The position numbers were made by a program, and so were the translations under genes. The notes beneath the pieces are model-generated. The model did not search any database. It saw nothing but the letters and a program-made list of their open reading frames with translations, and was not told the origin of the DNA. 64,000 nucleotides of DNA from Afifella pfennigii DSM 17143 (lineage in GTDB: Bacteria; Pseudomonadota; Alphaproteobacteria; Rhizobiales; Afifellaceae): NCBI RefSeq assembly GCF_000688515.1, contig NZ_JHZK01000001.1, positions 248,001 to 312,000 on the forward strand, written 5' to 3'. Positions 8,694-17,459 of this stretch are shown here, in pieces; position 1 is the first letter of the stretch, and every line of letters starts with the position of its first letter.

Positions 8694-9395
8694 TCAGTCG
8701 GCGACGAACATGTAGCCCACGCCGTGTATGGTGATGAGCCGCCTGGGATCCTTGGGATCGTCCTCGATCTTCCGCCTTAGGCGTCCCACCAGGACGTCGA
8801 TGGTTCGGTCGAACGGCGCCGCATCGCGATGGCTGACATGGTCCAGCAGGATATCGCGGGTCATCGCGCGTCCGGCATTGTTGGCCAAGAGGTCGAGCAG
8901 ATCGAATTCGGCGCGCGTCAGCGCCTTATCCTCCCCGGAACTGGCCGTGAGCCGGCGCGACCTGCGGTCGAGCGTCCAGTCGCCGAATCGGAGGCTTCTT
9001 TCGCCGACGCCGGCCTCACGCGCGGCGCGGGTGAGCCGGATGACGTTCTTGGCTCGGGCCAGCAATTCGCGCGGATTGAACGGCTTGGTCACATAGTCGT
9101 TGGCGCCCAGTTCGAGCCCCAGGACGCAATCGATGCTCTCCTTGCGGGCTGTCACGATGATCACCGCGACCTCGGAGTTGCGGCGTAGCTCGCGCAACAG
9201 CGCGAACCCGTCCTCGCCCGGAAGCGAGATGTCGAGCATGATGAGGTCGATCGGCGAGCGGTCCAACGCCTTCCACATGGTCTCGCCGTCCTCCGCCTCG
9301 CTGACGCGGTAGCCGGCCGATTGGAAATACGACAGGACCGCGGTGCGAGCGACGGGATCATCCTCCACGACAAGGATGTGATGCTGCTCCGCCAA
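8694..9395 (-). CDS. torR: OmpR-family response regulator of the TMAO/DMSO locus
   Basis: About 233 residues. The receiver domain has acidic pair DD, phospho-acceptor Asp in LIMLDISLPGEDG, switch Thr in VTARKE and Lys in TKPFNPRELL. The C-terminal winged helix has LTRAEFDLLDLL, DVLVGRLRRKIEDDP and ITIHGVGYMF. I chose the TTG at 9395, preceded by AGAGGGTTAGGCGA, because it begins five residues before HILVVEDDP as in TorR. A start at 9509 would add an unconserved tail and swallow the operator region. It is divergent from torC and should activate torCDA when phosphorylated by the neighbouring kinase. Confidence 0.88.
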   Translation of the reverse strand: MAEQHHILVVEDDPVARTAVLSYFQSAGYRVSEAEDGETMWKALDRSPIDLIMLDISLPGEDGFALLRELRRNSEVAVIIVTARKESIDCVLGLELGANDYVTKPFNPRELLARAKNVIRLTRAAREAGVGERSLRFGDWTLDRRSRRLTASSGEDKALTRAEFDLLDLLANNAGRAMTRDILLDHVSHRDAAPFDRTIDVLVGRLRRKIEDDPKDPRRLITIHGVGYMFVAD

Positions 9396-9422
9396 TCGCC
9401 TAACCCTCTGCGCCCCCGCGAC

Positions 9423-9497
9423 GTTTGCAGTCGGTTTACATAGTTTTGCATCCCGTTCAATGGCGGCGAGAAGCCAGTTTACATCGCCGCCGTAAAC
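9423..9497. promoter_or_regulatory. Candidate TorR/DorR boxes in the torR-torC intergenic region
   Basis: Between the divergent torR and torC genes, GTTTACAT occurs at 9434-9441 and again at 9477-9484. A related GTTTGCA starts at 9423, exactly 11 bp before the first copy, and GTTTTGCA at 9443. The second copy also forms an inverted repeat with GTAAAC (9492-9497). OmpR-family regulators bind direct repeats about one helical turn apart, and known tor boxes contain a GTTCAT-like core. The functional call is an inference. Confidence 0.55.
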
Positions 9498-9536
9498 CCT
9501 CCCTGACACTCGTTTGATCAGAAGGAAGAGCCCTCA

Positions 9537-10715
9537 ATGCGTCAACTTTGGGCGTGGTTCTGGCGGCCGAGCACGACGATCGGGCTCGGCGTGCTCCTGG
9601 TGCTGGGCGGGTTCGGCGGCATCATTTTCTGGGGCGGTTTCAACACCGCGATGGAAGCCACCAACACGACGGAGTTCTGCATCACCTGCCACGAGATGCA
9701 GGACAACGTCTATCAGGAATACAAGCAAACCGTACACTACAAGAACGCTTCCGGTGTGCGCGCCGGCTGTTCCGATTGCCACGTGCCGGACCCGTGGGTG
9801 CACAAGACCGTTCGCAAGATCTACGCCACGCGCGAGCTCTACCACCACTTCGCCGGGACCATCGACACACCCGAGAAGTTCGAAGCCCATCGTGCCGAAC
9901 TCGCCCAGCGCGTCTGGGCCGCGATGGAGGCGAGCGATTCGCGCGAATGCCGCAACTGCCACTCCTTCGAGGCGATGGATTTCTCCAAGCAGTCGGCGGA
10001 GGCCGCAAAGCAGATGCAGCAGGCGCATACCCAAGGCGAGACCTGCATCTCCTGCCACAAGGGCATCGCGCACAAGATGCCGGACCTGTCGACGGGCTAC
10101 AAGAAGGCCTGGGAAGACATCGTTGCGCTGGCCGCGGCCGCCCCTTCGGAGGCGGGCACCGTCTACACCATCGCCACGCTGCCGGCCTTTATGACGGCCG
10201 AGGATGCCGCCGAAGGCGGACGCGGCGCCGGCTCGTTGCTGCCGGCAACCGGCCTGGAGGTGCTGGAACGCGGCGATGAGGCGCTCAAGGTGCGGCTGAA
10301 CGGCTGGCAGCAGGACGGCGCGGATCGCGTCATCTACGCCCTCAAGGGCCGCCGGATATTCCAGGGCGCCTTCCGCCCGGATGCCGTCGAGGCGATAGAG
10401 CGGCACGACACGATCGTCGACGAGGACACGGACCTGACCTGGCATCGCGTCAGCCTGGATCTCTACGTCCAGCCCGGCGGGCTGATCGCCGACCGTCAGC
10501 GTCTTTGGGACTATGCCGGCGAAATGCACGTCGCAAGCTGCTCCACCTGCCACTCCCTGCACGAGCCGGAGGGCCATCTCGCCAATCAGTGGATCGGCGT
10601 GCTCGATTCCATGGAGCGCTTCATCACCCTCGACAAGGATCAGACGCGCATGCTGCAGAAATACCTGCAGATGCATGCGAGCGACGTGGTGGAGGAGGTC
10701 AGCCATGACGGCTGA
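9537..10715 (+). CDS. torC: Pentaheme c-type cytochrome TorC/DorC
   Basis: A 392-residue NapC/NirT-family quinol dehydrogenase. It has an N-terminal anchor (about 12-35, TIGLGVLLVLGGFGGIIFW), four heme motifs in the NapC part (CITCH, CSDCH, CRNCH, CISCH) and a fifth (CSTCH) in the C-terminal domain, the layout of TorC/DorC. It takes electrons from membrane quinol and passes them to periplasmic TorA. Start at ATG 9537 after GAAGGAAGAG. Its stop overlaps the torD start by 11 bp, so the two are translationally coupled. Confidence 0.95.
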   Translation: MRQLWAWFWRPSTTIGLGVLLVLGGFGGIIFWGGFNTAMEATNTTEFCITCHEMQDNVYQEYKQTVHYKNASGVRAGCSDCHVPDPWVHKTVRKIYATRELYHHFAGTIDTPEKFEAHRAELAQRVWAAMEASDSRECRNCHSFEAMDFSKQSAEAAKQMQQAHTQGETCISCHKGIAHKMPDLSTGYKKAWEDIVALAAAAPSEAGTVYTIATLPAFMTAEDAAEGGRGAGSLLPATGLEVLERGDEALKVRLNGWQQDGADRVIYALKGRRIFQGAFRPDAVEAIERHDTIVDEDTDLTWHRVSLDLYVQPGGLIADRQRLWDYAGEMHVASCSTCHSLHEPEGHLANQWIGVLDSMERFITLDKDQTRMLQKYLQMHASDVVEEVSHDG

Positions 10716-11403
10716 CCTCACTCCCTTGGCCGCCCCTTCCCCGGCCACGGCTTCCCCGGCCACGGCTGGCCCGGCCGCGGCTGGGCCGGCCGCGCGGGCC
10801 GCCGCCTATCGCTGGCTCGCCGGCCTTTTTGCCTGCGAGCCCTCGCCCGAAGCGCTCTGCGCCTATGGCAGCCGCGAGGGCGCGGAGCTCCTCGCCGCCT
10901 TGGGGGCGCTTCCCGGCCTTGCCCCCTTGGCCGAGGCTCTCGCCCGCCTGGCCTCGGCGGATCGCGAACCTGTGGCCACGGCGCGTGATCTCGCCGGCGA
11001 GTTCGCCCATCTGTTCCACGGCGTGGGCGGGCGTCGAAGCGCCCCGCCCTGCGCCTCCTTTTACCTGAATGCATCCGGCCGGATGATGCAGGCGCAAGCC
11101 GGCGCGATTGAGAAGGAGCTGCAACGGCTCGGTCTCACCCTGGCGGCGGACCTGCACGAGCCGCCGGACCACATCGCCGTGGCGCTCTCCGTCATGGCGC
11201 ATCTGGTGGAGACCCATGGCGAAGACGCGCAGGCCGACTTCCTGGCGCGCCACATCGCGCCGTGGATCGACGCCTTCGCCGCGCGCTGTGCCCAATCCCC
11301 GCGCGCGGCCTTCTACGCCACCGCCGCCGGCGGCGCGGCCGCATTCTGCACCGCCGATCTGACGCGGCTGCGTGCAGCCGAGACCGAAGATCGCCGGCAC
11401 TGA
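10705..11403 (+). CDS. torD: TorD/DmsD-family molybdoenzyme chaperone
   Basis: About 232 residues. After an Ala/Pro-rich tail (about 8-31) encoded by near-repeats of a GGCCACGGC-like unit, the all-helical TorD fold follows. It carries the signature stretch EFAHLFHGVG and the P-P-C-A-S-F-Y-L-N segment near residue 115, then EPPDHIAVAL, the conserved E-P-x-D-H-I of the family. TorD binds the TorA signal peptide and helps cofactor insertion before Tat export. The ATG at 10705 lies inside the end of torC, and torA begins 32 bp downstream. Confidence 0.93.
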   Translation: MTADLTPLAAPSPATASPATAGPAAAGPAARAAAYRWLAGLFACEPSPEALCAYGSREGAELLAALGALPGLAPLAEALARLASADREPVATARDLAGEFAHLFHGVGGRRSAPPCASFYLNASGRMMQAQAGAIEKELQRLGLTLAADLHEPPDHIAVALSVMAHLVETHGEDAQADFLARHIAPWIDAFAARCAQSPRAAFYATAAGGAAAFCTADLTRLRAAETEDRRH

Positions 11404-11435
11404 ACCGATTCAGTCCAAGTTGAAAGAGGACGAAG

Positions 11436-13913
11436 ATGAGCACATCGACACCCACAAGACGCACCAATGGAATGACCCGGCGTCGTTTCTTGGAGACCGG
11501 CACGGCCGCGGCCGCGCTCGGCGCGCTTTTCCCCACCATTCTCACCTCGGGCACGGCGCGCGCGCAGGCCTCCGGCGAGGTGCTGAGCGGCTCCCATTGG
11601 GGCGCTTTCCGGGCCACGGTGGAAGACGGTCGCTGGACCGCCATCCGCGGCTGGGAGCGTGATCCCTTCCCCAGCCACCAGCTGGAGGGCGTGCTTGACT
11701 CCGTCTATTCCCCGACCCGGATCAAATACCCGATGGTGCGCCGCGCCTATCTGGAGAACGGTCCCGGCGCCGCCCCGGAGACGCGCGGGCGCGATGATTT
11801 CGTGCGCGTCAGCTGGGACGAAGCGCTTGAGCTGATCGTCAAGGAAATCAAGCGTGTGGGCGAGGAACACGGTCCCACCGGCATCTTCGCGGGCTCCTAT
11901 GGCTGGAAGAGCCCGGGCAAGCTGCACAATTGCCAGAGCCTGATGCGGCGCATGTTCAACGTCGCGGGCATCGGCTACGTCAACAGCTCCGGCGACTATT
12001 CCACCGGGGCGAGCCAGATCATCATGCCGCACGTCGTCGGCCGGCTGGAGGTCTACGAGCAGCAGACGGCATGGCCCGTCGTCGCCGAACACACCGACCT
12101 GCTGGTGTTCTGGGGCGCCGATCCGGTGGTCACCAACCAGATCGGCTGGCTCATTCCCGATCATGGCGCCTATGAGGGCCTGCAGGCCTTCAAGGAAACC
12201 GGCAAGCCCGTTATCTTCATCGATCCGGTTCGCACGGAGAGCTGCGAGTTCTTCGGCGACAAGGCCGAATGGATCGCGCCGCGGCCGCAGACCGACGTGG
12301 CCATCATGCTCGGCATGGCCCACACGCTCTACGAGGAGGGCCTGCACGACCAGGACTTCCTCGACGAATACACCTCCGGCTTCGATCGCTTCCTGCCCTA
12401 TCTGACCGGCGAGAGCGACGGCACGCCCAAGACCGCGGACTGGGCGGCCGAGATCAGCGGGCTGGATGCGCAGACCATCCGCGACCTCGCCCGCCGTTTC
12501 GCCCAGAGCCGCACCATGCTCGCCAGCGGCTGGTCGCTGCAGCGCCAGCATGGCGGCGAGCAGCGTCACTGGATGCTGGTGACGCTGGCGGCGATGCTCG
12601 GCCAGATCGGCCTTCCGGGCGGCGGCTTCGGTCTGTCCTACCACTATTCCAACGGCGGCTCGCCAGCGGCGGACGGCCCCGTCCTTCCGGGCATTTCCGA
12701 CGGCGGCAAGGCGGTGGAGGGCGCGGCCTGGCTGACCGCCAGCGGCGCCGCCTCCATCCCCGTCGCCCGCATCGTCGACATGCTGGAGAACCCCGGCGCT
12801 TCCTTCGACTTCAACGGCAAGAGCGAGACCTACCCCGATACGCGCATGACCTATTGGGTCGGCGGCAATCCCTTCGCCCATCACCAGGACCGCAACCGCA
12901 TGGTCAAGGCGTGGCGCAAGCTGGAAACCGTTGTCGTGCAGGACTTCCAGTGGACCGCGACGGCCCGCCATGCCGATATCGTGCTGCCGGCGACGACCTC
13001 CTACGAGCGCAACGACATGGAGCAGTATGGCGACTATTCGCTCAAGGCCATCATTGCCATGCGGAGGATCGTCGAGCCCATGTACGAGGCGCGCAGCGAT
13101 TTCGATATCTTCGTCGAGCTCGCCGATCGCCTGGGCGCCAAGGAGGCCTTCACGGAAGGCAAGAACGAGATGGAATGGCTGCGCGAATTCTACAAATCGG
13201 CCGAGGAGCAGGCCGAGGCGCGCGGCATCTCCATCCCGGCCTTCGATGATTTCTGGGAAGAGGGCTTTGTGGAATTTCCGGTCTCCGATGCCGGTCGTTC
13301 CTTCGTCCGCTACGCCGATTTCCGCGAAGACCCGCTCCTGGAACCGCTCGGCACGCCGACCGGCCTCATCGAGATCTACTCGCGCAACATCGAGAAGATG
13401 GGCTATGACGACTGCCCGCCGCATCCCACCTGGATGGAGCCGATCGAGCGCCTCGACGGGCCCGGCGCATCCTATCCGCTGCATGTGGCGACCAGCCACC
13501 CGAACGGGCGTCTGCACTCGCAGCTCTGCGGCACGAAGCTGCGCGAGACCTATGCGGTCGCCGGCCGCGAGCCCTGTCTCATCCATCCGCAAGACGCTGA
13601 GGCCCGCGGCATCGCCGACGGCGATGTGGTTCGCATCTTCAACGATCGCGGCCAGATACTGGCCGGAGCCGTCGTCACCGACGCCATCCGCCCCGGCGTC
13701 ATCCGCGTCAACGAGGGCGGCTGGTACGACCCCGTCGAGCCCGGCGCCGAGAACGCCCTTTGCGCCTACGGTGACGTCAACGCCCTCTCGCCCGATCTCG
13801 GCACCTCCAAGCTGGCACAGGCCAATTGCGGCCATACCGTGCTGGCCGATCTGGAAAAGTTCACCGGCGAGCTTCCCGAGGTGAAGGTGTTCAACACCCC
13901 CGCCAACGGCTGA
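11436..13913 (+). CDS. torA: TMAO/DMSO reductase, molybdopterin-guanine-dinucleotide enzyme
   Basis: 825 residues with a Tat signal (RRRFLETGTAAAALG, cleaved after ARAQA). The mature protein follows the DMSO-reductase family: GSHWGAFRATVEDG, the substrate-pocket stretch GWKSPGKLHNCQ, and the Mo-ligand Ser in SSGDYSTGAS. Cofactor-binding segments include FWGADPVVTNQIGW, WVGGNPFAHHQD and ATSHPNGRLHSQL. There is no N-terminal Fe-S Cys cluster, as expected for TorA/DorA/BisC types. It reduces TMAO and/or DMSO in the periplasm with electrons from TorC. The C-D-A order is that of Rhodobacter dorCDA, so DorA is an equally good name. GAAAGAGGA precedes the ATG. Confidence 0.95.
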   Translation: MSTSTPTRRTNGMTRRRFLETGTAAAALGALFPTILTSGTARAQASGEVLSGSHWGAFRATVEDGRWTAIRGWERDPFPSHQLEGVLDSVYSPTRIKYPMVRRAYLENGPGAAPETRGRDDFVRVSWDEALELIVKEIKRVGEEHGPTGIFAGSYGWKSPGKLHNCQSLMRRMFNVAGIGYVNSSGDYSTGASQIIMPHVVGRLEVYEQQTAWPVVAEHTDLLVFWGADPVVTNQIGWLIPDHGAYEGLQAFKETGKPVIFIDPVRTESCEFFGDKAEWIAPRPQTDVAIMLGMAHTLYEEGLHDQDFLDEYTSGFDRFLPYLTGESDGTPKTADWAAEISGLDAQTIRDLARRFAQSRTMLASGWSLQRQHGGEQRHWMLVTLAAMLGQIGLPGGGFGLSYHYSNGGSPAADGPVLPGISDGGKAVEGAAWLTASGAASIPVARIVDMLENPGASFDFNGKSETYPDTRMTYWVGGNPFAHHQDRNRMVKAWRKLETVVVQDFQWTATARHADIVLPATTSYERNDMEQYGDYSLKAIIAMRRIVEPMYEARSDFDIFVELADRLGAKEAFTEGKNEMEWLREFYKSAEEQAEARGISIPAFDDFWEEGFVEFPVSDAGRSFVRYADFREDPLLEPLGTPTGLIEIYSRNIEKMGYDDCPPHPTWMEPIERLDGPGASYPLHVATSHPNGRLHSQLCGTKLRETYAVAGREPCLIHPQDAEARGIADGDVVRIFNDRGQILAGAVVTDAIRPGVIRVNEGGWYDPVEPGAENALCAYGDVNALSPDLGTSKLAQANCGHTVLADLEKFTGELPEVKVFNTPANG

Positions 13914-13923
13914 AACAAAGCCC

Positions 13924-13953
13924 GTCCCCGCCCGCGACCGAGCGGGCGGGGAC
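13924..13953 (+). terminator. Perfect 12-bp hairpin after torA
   Basis: GTCCCCGCCCGC and its exact complement are separated by a six-base loop, starting 10 bp after the torA stop. No run of T follows, so it is not a classical intrinsic terminator. It may be an RNA 3'-end stabiliser or attenuator that uncouples the downstream DUF2478 gene from torCDA. Confidence 0.6.
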
Positions 13954-13978
13954 GCGCCTACGACGAGTGAGCATCGCC

Positions 13979-14494
13979 ATGCGGTTGGCTTACGTCTTCG
14001 CGCACGAGCCGGGCGATACGGCCGCGGCCTTCTTCGTCCTCGCCGAGCGCCTTCAGGCGCGCGGCATGCGCTGCATCGGGACCGTGGAAGAGGCCCCGGA
14101 GCGATACAGGGCGCGTCATCCCTGCGACATGGCCCTGCGTGTTTTGCCTGACGGTCCCACACGCCCCATCTCGCAAAAGCTCGGCGCCGGCGCGCGCGGC
14201 TGCCGTCTTGATCCCGGCGCGCTGGAGGCCTGCGTCAGCGACACCGCGGCCCGGCTTTCCTCAGGCGCGGATCTGCTGATCCTGAACAAGTTCGGCAAGC
14301 TGGAGGAGCAGGGTCGCGGCTTTCGCGACGTCATGGCCGAAGCCCTGTCGCTCGGCATACCGGTTCTGGCGGGCGTCAATGCGCTCTCGCACGCCTCGTT
14401 CCTGGAATTCTCAGGCGGTCTCGCCACGGAGCTTGCCGCCGATCCCGACATCCTCGTCGCCTGGGCCGAGCCGCAACTGGCGGCCACCGGCTGA
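13979..14494 (+). CDS. DUF2478 family protein (molybdenum-metabolism context)
   Basis: About 171 residues. The start MRLAYVFAHEPGDTAAAFFV, the middle DLLILNKFGKLEEQGRG and the later GIPVLAGVN are typical of DUF2478 (DUF1537/NTPase-like folds), small proteins often encoded beside molybdenum transport or molybdoenzyme genes. The conserved N-K-F-G-x-x-E-x-x-G-x-G-F/R stretch suggests nucleotide binding; the family's function is not established. It lies 65 bp after torA with the hairpin between, and a role in molybdenum cofactor supply is plausible by context only. I used the ATG at 13979; an in-frame GTG at 13967 is possible. Confidence 0.75.
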   Translation: MRLAYVFAHEPGDTAAAFFVLAERLQARGMRCIGTVEEAPERYRARHPCDMALRVLPDGPTRPISQKLGAGARGCRLDPGALEACVSDTAARLSSGADLLILNKFGKLEEQGRGFRDVMAEALSLGIPVLAGVNALSHASFLEFSGGLATELAADPDILVAWAEPQLAATG

Positions 14495-15318
14495 GCGCCA
14501 AGGCGCCGCCGGTCCCGCGCCGGTCCGCGTCGCCGGCATTCATCCCGCTCCCATACGCGCGCCGGCATTTCTCCAACGGCGTACCGCAATCCTCTCCGGC
14601 GAGGGCTCGCCAGAGACGGTCACCTCTGCCAGCGGGACGGTATCGCCGGGCCGCAAGGCGCGGCCTGCTGCGCCTCGAACCGTCCTCGCGGAGACGGACC
14701 CAGGCAACCCTATCTCAGGTCTGCCGCGCGACATGCCGCCTCAAGCGATCTGCGGTCATGGCCCGAGCCTTGCGCAGACACCGCCGTCAAAGCTCCGTCG
14801 ATGCTCCAAGGCCTCGTCCCACCTTCACAACCGGCCCACGCATGCACGCAAGAGACTCGCGCGCGCCTATGCGCCTTCGACCCGTTAAGGCAAGGACAGA
14901 GATAGACGATATATCTGGGATAGCGAATGTATCTGGAGGTGGGGTGCTTGCCCCTCCCGCCCACGTGTTACCAGGGTGTGGGAGCTAGGAGCAAAGGGAG
15001 GGGCAAACACAACTCGCCGACTCTTAAGACGCCATTTTTGCCGCATTCGAATCGGTTGGATACAGTGGCCTACCGATAGCCCATCGAAGCCACGTAAGGT
15101 AGTTAATTTTTGGTAAAGTCGACCATATCGCGAAAAAAGCCGATGCGGCGTTTCATCGCCATTCGATTTGCCGCGGCAAAGTTAACATATTCTAAATATG
15201 AATAAATCCGCTTCCGGCCATGCGCAAGGCGCAGCGGCGATGGCCGTTCACGCAAAGCGAAGGCCGGGCGGAATGATCCTGCCGCCCGGCCGCATGCTGG
15301 GTTTAATTTGGAGCTCGT
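14495..15318. other. Long convergent intergenic region
   Basis: 824 bp between convergent genes. The left half is GC-rich. One minus-strand frame (14540-14734) contains RALRPGDTVPL, faintly like KipA/allophanate-hydrolase proteins, but has no start signal or continuation. The right half (about 15000-15220) is unusually AT-rich, with a short palindrome (CATATT-CTA-AATATG, 15186-15200) and the sequence CATTCGAATCG near 15046. An unannotated small RNA or decayed gene would fit; I see no proof of either. Confidence 0.5.
15262..15291 (-). terminator. Hairpin downstream of csgG
   Basis: GGCCGGGCGG and its exact complement CCGCCCGGCC enclose a 10-base loop, 28 bp beyond the csgG stop. Only a weak T-containing stretch follows on the minus strand. 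Its position after the last gene of the leftward curli unit fits a terminator. Confidence 0.55.
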
Positions 15319-16728
15319 CTAAGAGCCGCTGGCGTGATCCAGAACCGCCTGATTGTAGGTGAACCGGCTGGTGCTCGCGACACCGTCGGAGCCTGCCGCA
15401 TCGCGCACGCTTAGCGGCTCTGGAGTACCCACCAGGTCCGTTCCGTAGATCGATCCCGGCTTGGCCGCGGCCGAAGCCGTAGCCTGCGGCTTGCCGGTGC
15501 TGGCCGTTTTGGGCGCCGCCGCAGAAGCGGTCTGCGGCTTGCTGGTGGTGGCTGGCTTGGGCGGCGTGGCCACGACCTGCTGCTTGGCGACCTGCTGCTT
15601 GGCGGCCTGCTGCTTGGCGGGCGCGGCTGCCGCGGGCTTGGCAGGCTGCGAGCTGGCCGAAACCACCGAAGAGCTGGATGCAGAGCTGGAAGCCGTCTGG
15701 GCCGGCTTCGGCGTCTGGCTCGCGCTGGCGACGGCCGGCGTGACCTTGGCCGCCTGCGAGGCGCCTGCCGCGCTGGCCACGACGACCTTGGAGCTCGATG
15801 CCTCGCTCGCCGCCAGTTCGCTCGTTCCCGCGGAGGGCGCCTCGGCCACCTTGCCGTCGACCAGGCGCCGGTCATAAGGGTTCGGGTTCTCGAACCTTGC
15901 GCGGTACTCAGCCAGCTGCTGCGCATGGATTTGCGGCGTCTGGAACTGCCACAGCCCACGCTCCGCCCCTTCCATGACGAGCGAGTAGACGGCGAGTTCG
16001 ATAGCCTGGCGCACGGAAAGGCCGACGATCTCGTTGCGCGACACGCCCGCCTCGATCTCCAGAATCTCATCGATCGCCACGTAGCGGAATGCCTGGCCGC
16101 TCAGCCCGACGGAATAGATGGTCTTGGTGGTCGTCACGGAGGCGAGAACCTCGCCGGTGCTGACGCTGACGGCGCGCAGCGACACGGTGACGATATCGCG
16201 CCGATATTCGGTGCTGCCGCCCATGCCGAGGAAGCGCGCCCCTGCGCCGCCGGTCATCAGGTTGGTGTCGTAGCTGACGATACCGCCCTCAAGCAGCATG
16301 CCGGCGAAGCGCAACGCCGGCAGTCCGGGCGCATTGTTGCCGAAGAAGCGCCGGCGCTCTGCCTCGATGATGCGGCGTTCCTGAATGAGGTTGGTCAGTC
16401 CGGCCCGCTCCACGACGGAGAACCAGGAGCCGTTGCCGGCGTCTTTGAGCACGTCGACCAGGATCGCATCCGGGCCCTGGGTCACGGCCCGGGAAAACTG
16501 TGCAAAATTCTCGTTCGGCTTATGCTGGCCGGTAAGATCTTTGTAAGCATAGACGGCAACGTCGACACGCGATGCCGGAGGCGGAAGATCTTCCAGAACC
16601 GACGTCATTTGCGTTGCTGCGATAAGCTGGGCGGGCGTCGTCATAATGTCGCCACTCGCACCAGGTGTACAACCGGCAACTGCGAGTCCAGCAGCCGCCA
16701 ATATGAGGTAAGATTTCCGAATAGGCAC
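15319..16728 (-). CDS. csgG: Curli secretion channel lipoprotein CsgG with long C-terminal tail
   Basis: 469 residues. A lipoprotein signal (lipobox LAVAGC, Cys19) is followed by the CsgG domain (about 35-290; VDVAVYAYKDLTGQHKP, FSVVERAGLTNLIQERRII, RRDIVTVSLRAVSVSTGEVL). Residues about 305-440 form an Ala/Ser/Gln/Lys/Pro-rich low-complexity tail with AKQQ/AKQQV repeats, absent from E. coli CsgG (about 277 residues), and a short distinct end. CsgG forms the outer-membrane pore that exports curlin subunits. The GTG start follows AGGGAGGGTGCT. It lies 100 bp after csgF on the same strand; the tail may reach into the periplasm or across peptidoglycan. Confidence 0.93.
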   Translation of the reverse strand: MPIRKSYLILAAAGLAVAGCTPGASGDIMTTPAQLIAATQMTSVLEDLPPPASRVDVAVYAYKDLTGQHKPNENFAQFSRAVTQGPDAILVDVLKDAGNGSWFSVVERAGLTNLIQERRIIEAERRRFFGNNAPGLPALRFAGMLLEGGIVSYDTNLMTGGAGARFLGMGGSTEYRRDIVTVSLRAVSVSTGEVLASVTTTKTIYSVGLSGQAFRYVAIDEILEIEAGVSRNEIVGLSVRQAIELAVYSLVMEGAERGLWQFQTPQIHAQQLAEYRARFENPNPYDRRLVDGKVAEAPSAGTSELAASEASSSKVVVASAAGASQAAKVTPAVASASQTPKPAQTASSSASSSSVVSASSQPAKPAAAAPAKQQAAKQQVAKQQVVATPPKPATTSKPQTASAAAPKTASTGKPQATASAAAKPGSIYGTDLVGTPEPLSVRDAAGSDGVASTSRFTYNQAVLDHASGS

Positions 16729-16828
16729 AGCACCCTCCCTGGTTTCAGGCGCTCAAAGACATCTTGAGACGGCCGCGGTCTTGGAGGAGCAGGAGTTTTG
16801 GAACTCGCTACTTCTGACGAACGGACGA

Positions 16829-17149
16829 TTAGGGCGTTACGACACCGCCCCCGCCCGGGACGATGATGATCGTGTCGCCACCGCCCCCTGAATTGCCGAC
16901 ATTGATGTCGGGGAAATTGATGTCGGGGAAGTCGCCGCCCCCGCCACCACCGCTTTCGCCGTACTGGTTCTGCCGATCGGCGGTTCCGAGCAGAAACTCG
17001 TCGATCAGTGGATTTCCGCCGAAAGCCGGGTTGGTAAAGCGAAAGGTGATCTCGCTGGCACCGGCCGGTGCAGGGATCGTCGCTATGCCGAAAGCACCGC
17101 TCAGGCAGCTGAACATAGCCAAAGCGGCCAGGCTCCGTCTGCGCCTCAT
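16829..17149 (-). CDS. csgF: Curli assembly factor CsgF
   Basis: 106 residues: a signal peptide (to AGAS, about 32), then the diagnostic CsgF N-terminus TFRFTNPAFGGNPLIDEFLL, which in E. coli inserts into and constricts the CsgG pore. The middle and end are Gly/Asp-rich (GESGGGGGGDFPDIN with a repeated FPDIN) and shorter or more degenerate than in enterobacteria. GAGGATATAAC precedes the ATG. With csgG downstream it gives the secretion half of the curli system. Confidence 0.92.
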   Translation of the reverse strand: MRRRRSLAALAMFSCLSGAFGIATIPAPAGASEITFRFTNPAFGGNPLIDEFLLGTADRQNQYGESGGGGGGDFPDINFPDINVGNSGGGGDTIIIVPGGGGVVTP

Positions 17150-17459
17150 GTTATATCCTCCGCGTTACCATCTTTTCGAACGTGCGGCGCGATGCCGACA
17201 GACTTGTCTGAGACAAAGCCGGCTCGCCGGATTGAGCTTACACCTAGAGGAATGCCTGACCTCGCGCTATTGCAGACGTGCAACAGACCTCGCAAACGCT
17301 TGGCACGAAGTCGCTGCAAGAACACCGTAAGCTTGCTGGTGCGCTCTCTTGGCCACACCGGCGCAACCAGATTCGGGATCGTGCCAATACGCGTGAACAA
17401 GCTGCGCTCCCCCGAGCGAATGCGTGCACCTTCAGATGCATCAAGAACGGGCGCCGGCG
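17150..17459. other. Gap between csgF and the CsgB-like gene
   Basis: 310 bp with no convincing gene; the frames here are shadow-like and no csgE is hidden in it. It may carry a promoter for csgF-csgG, or simply be the leader of a longer leftward transcript starting upstream of 17918. Confidence 0.45.

Noticed and set aside
11313-14162. 949-codon minus-strand frame
   Set aside because: It is antisense to torD, torA and the DUF2478 gene, a shadow of high-GC codon use; the sense genes have full domain support.
14540-14734. Possible KipA/allophanate-hydrolase remnant on the minus strand
   Set aside because: Similarity is limited to about 12 residues (RALRPGDTVPL) and does not extend in any frame.
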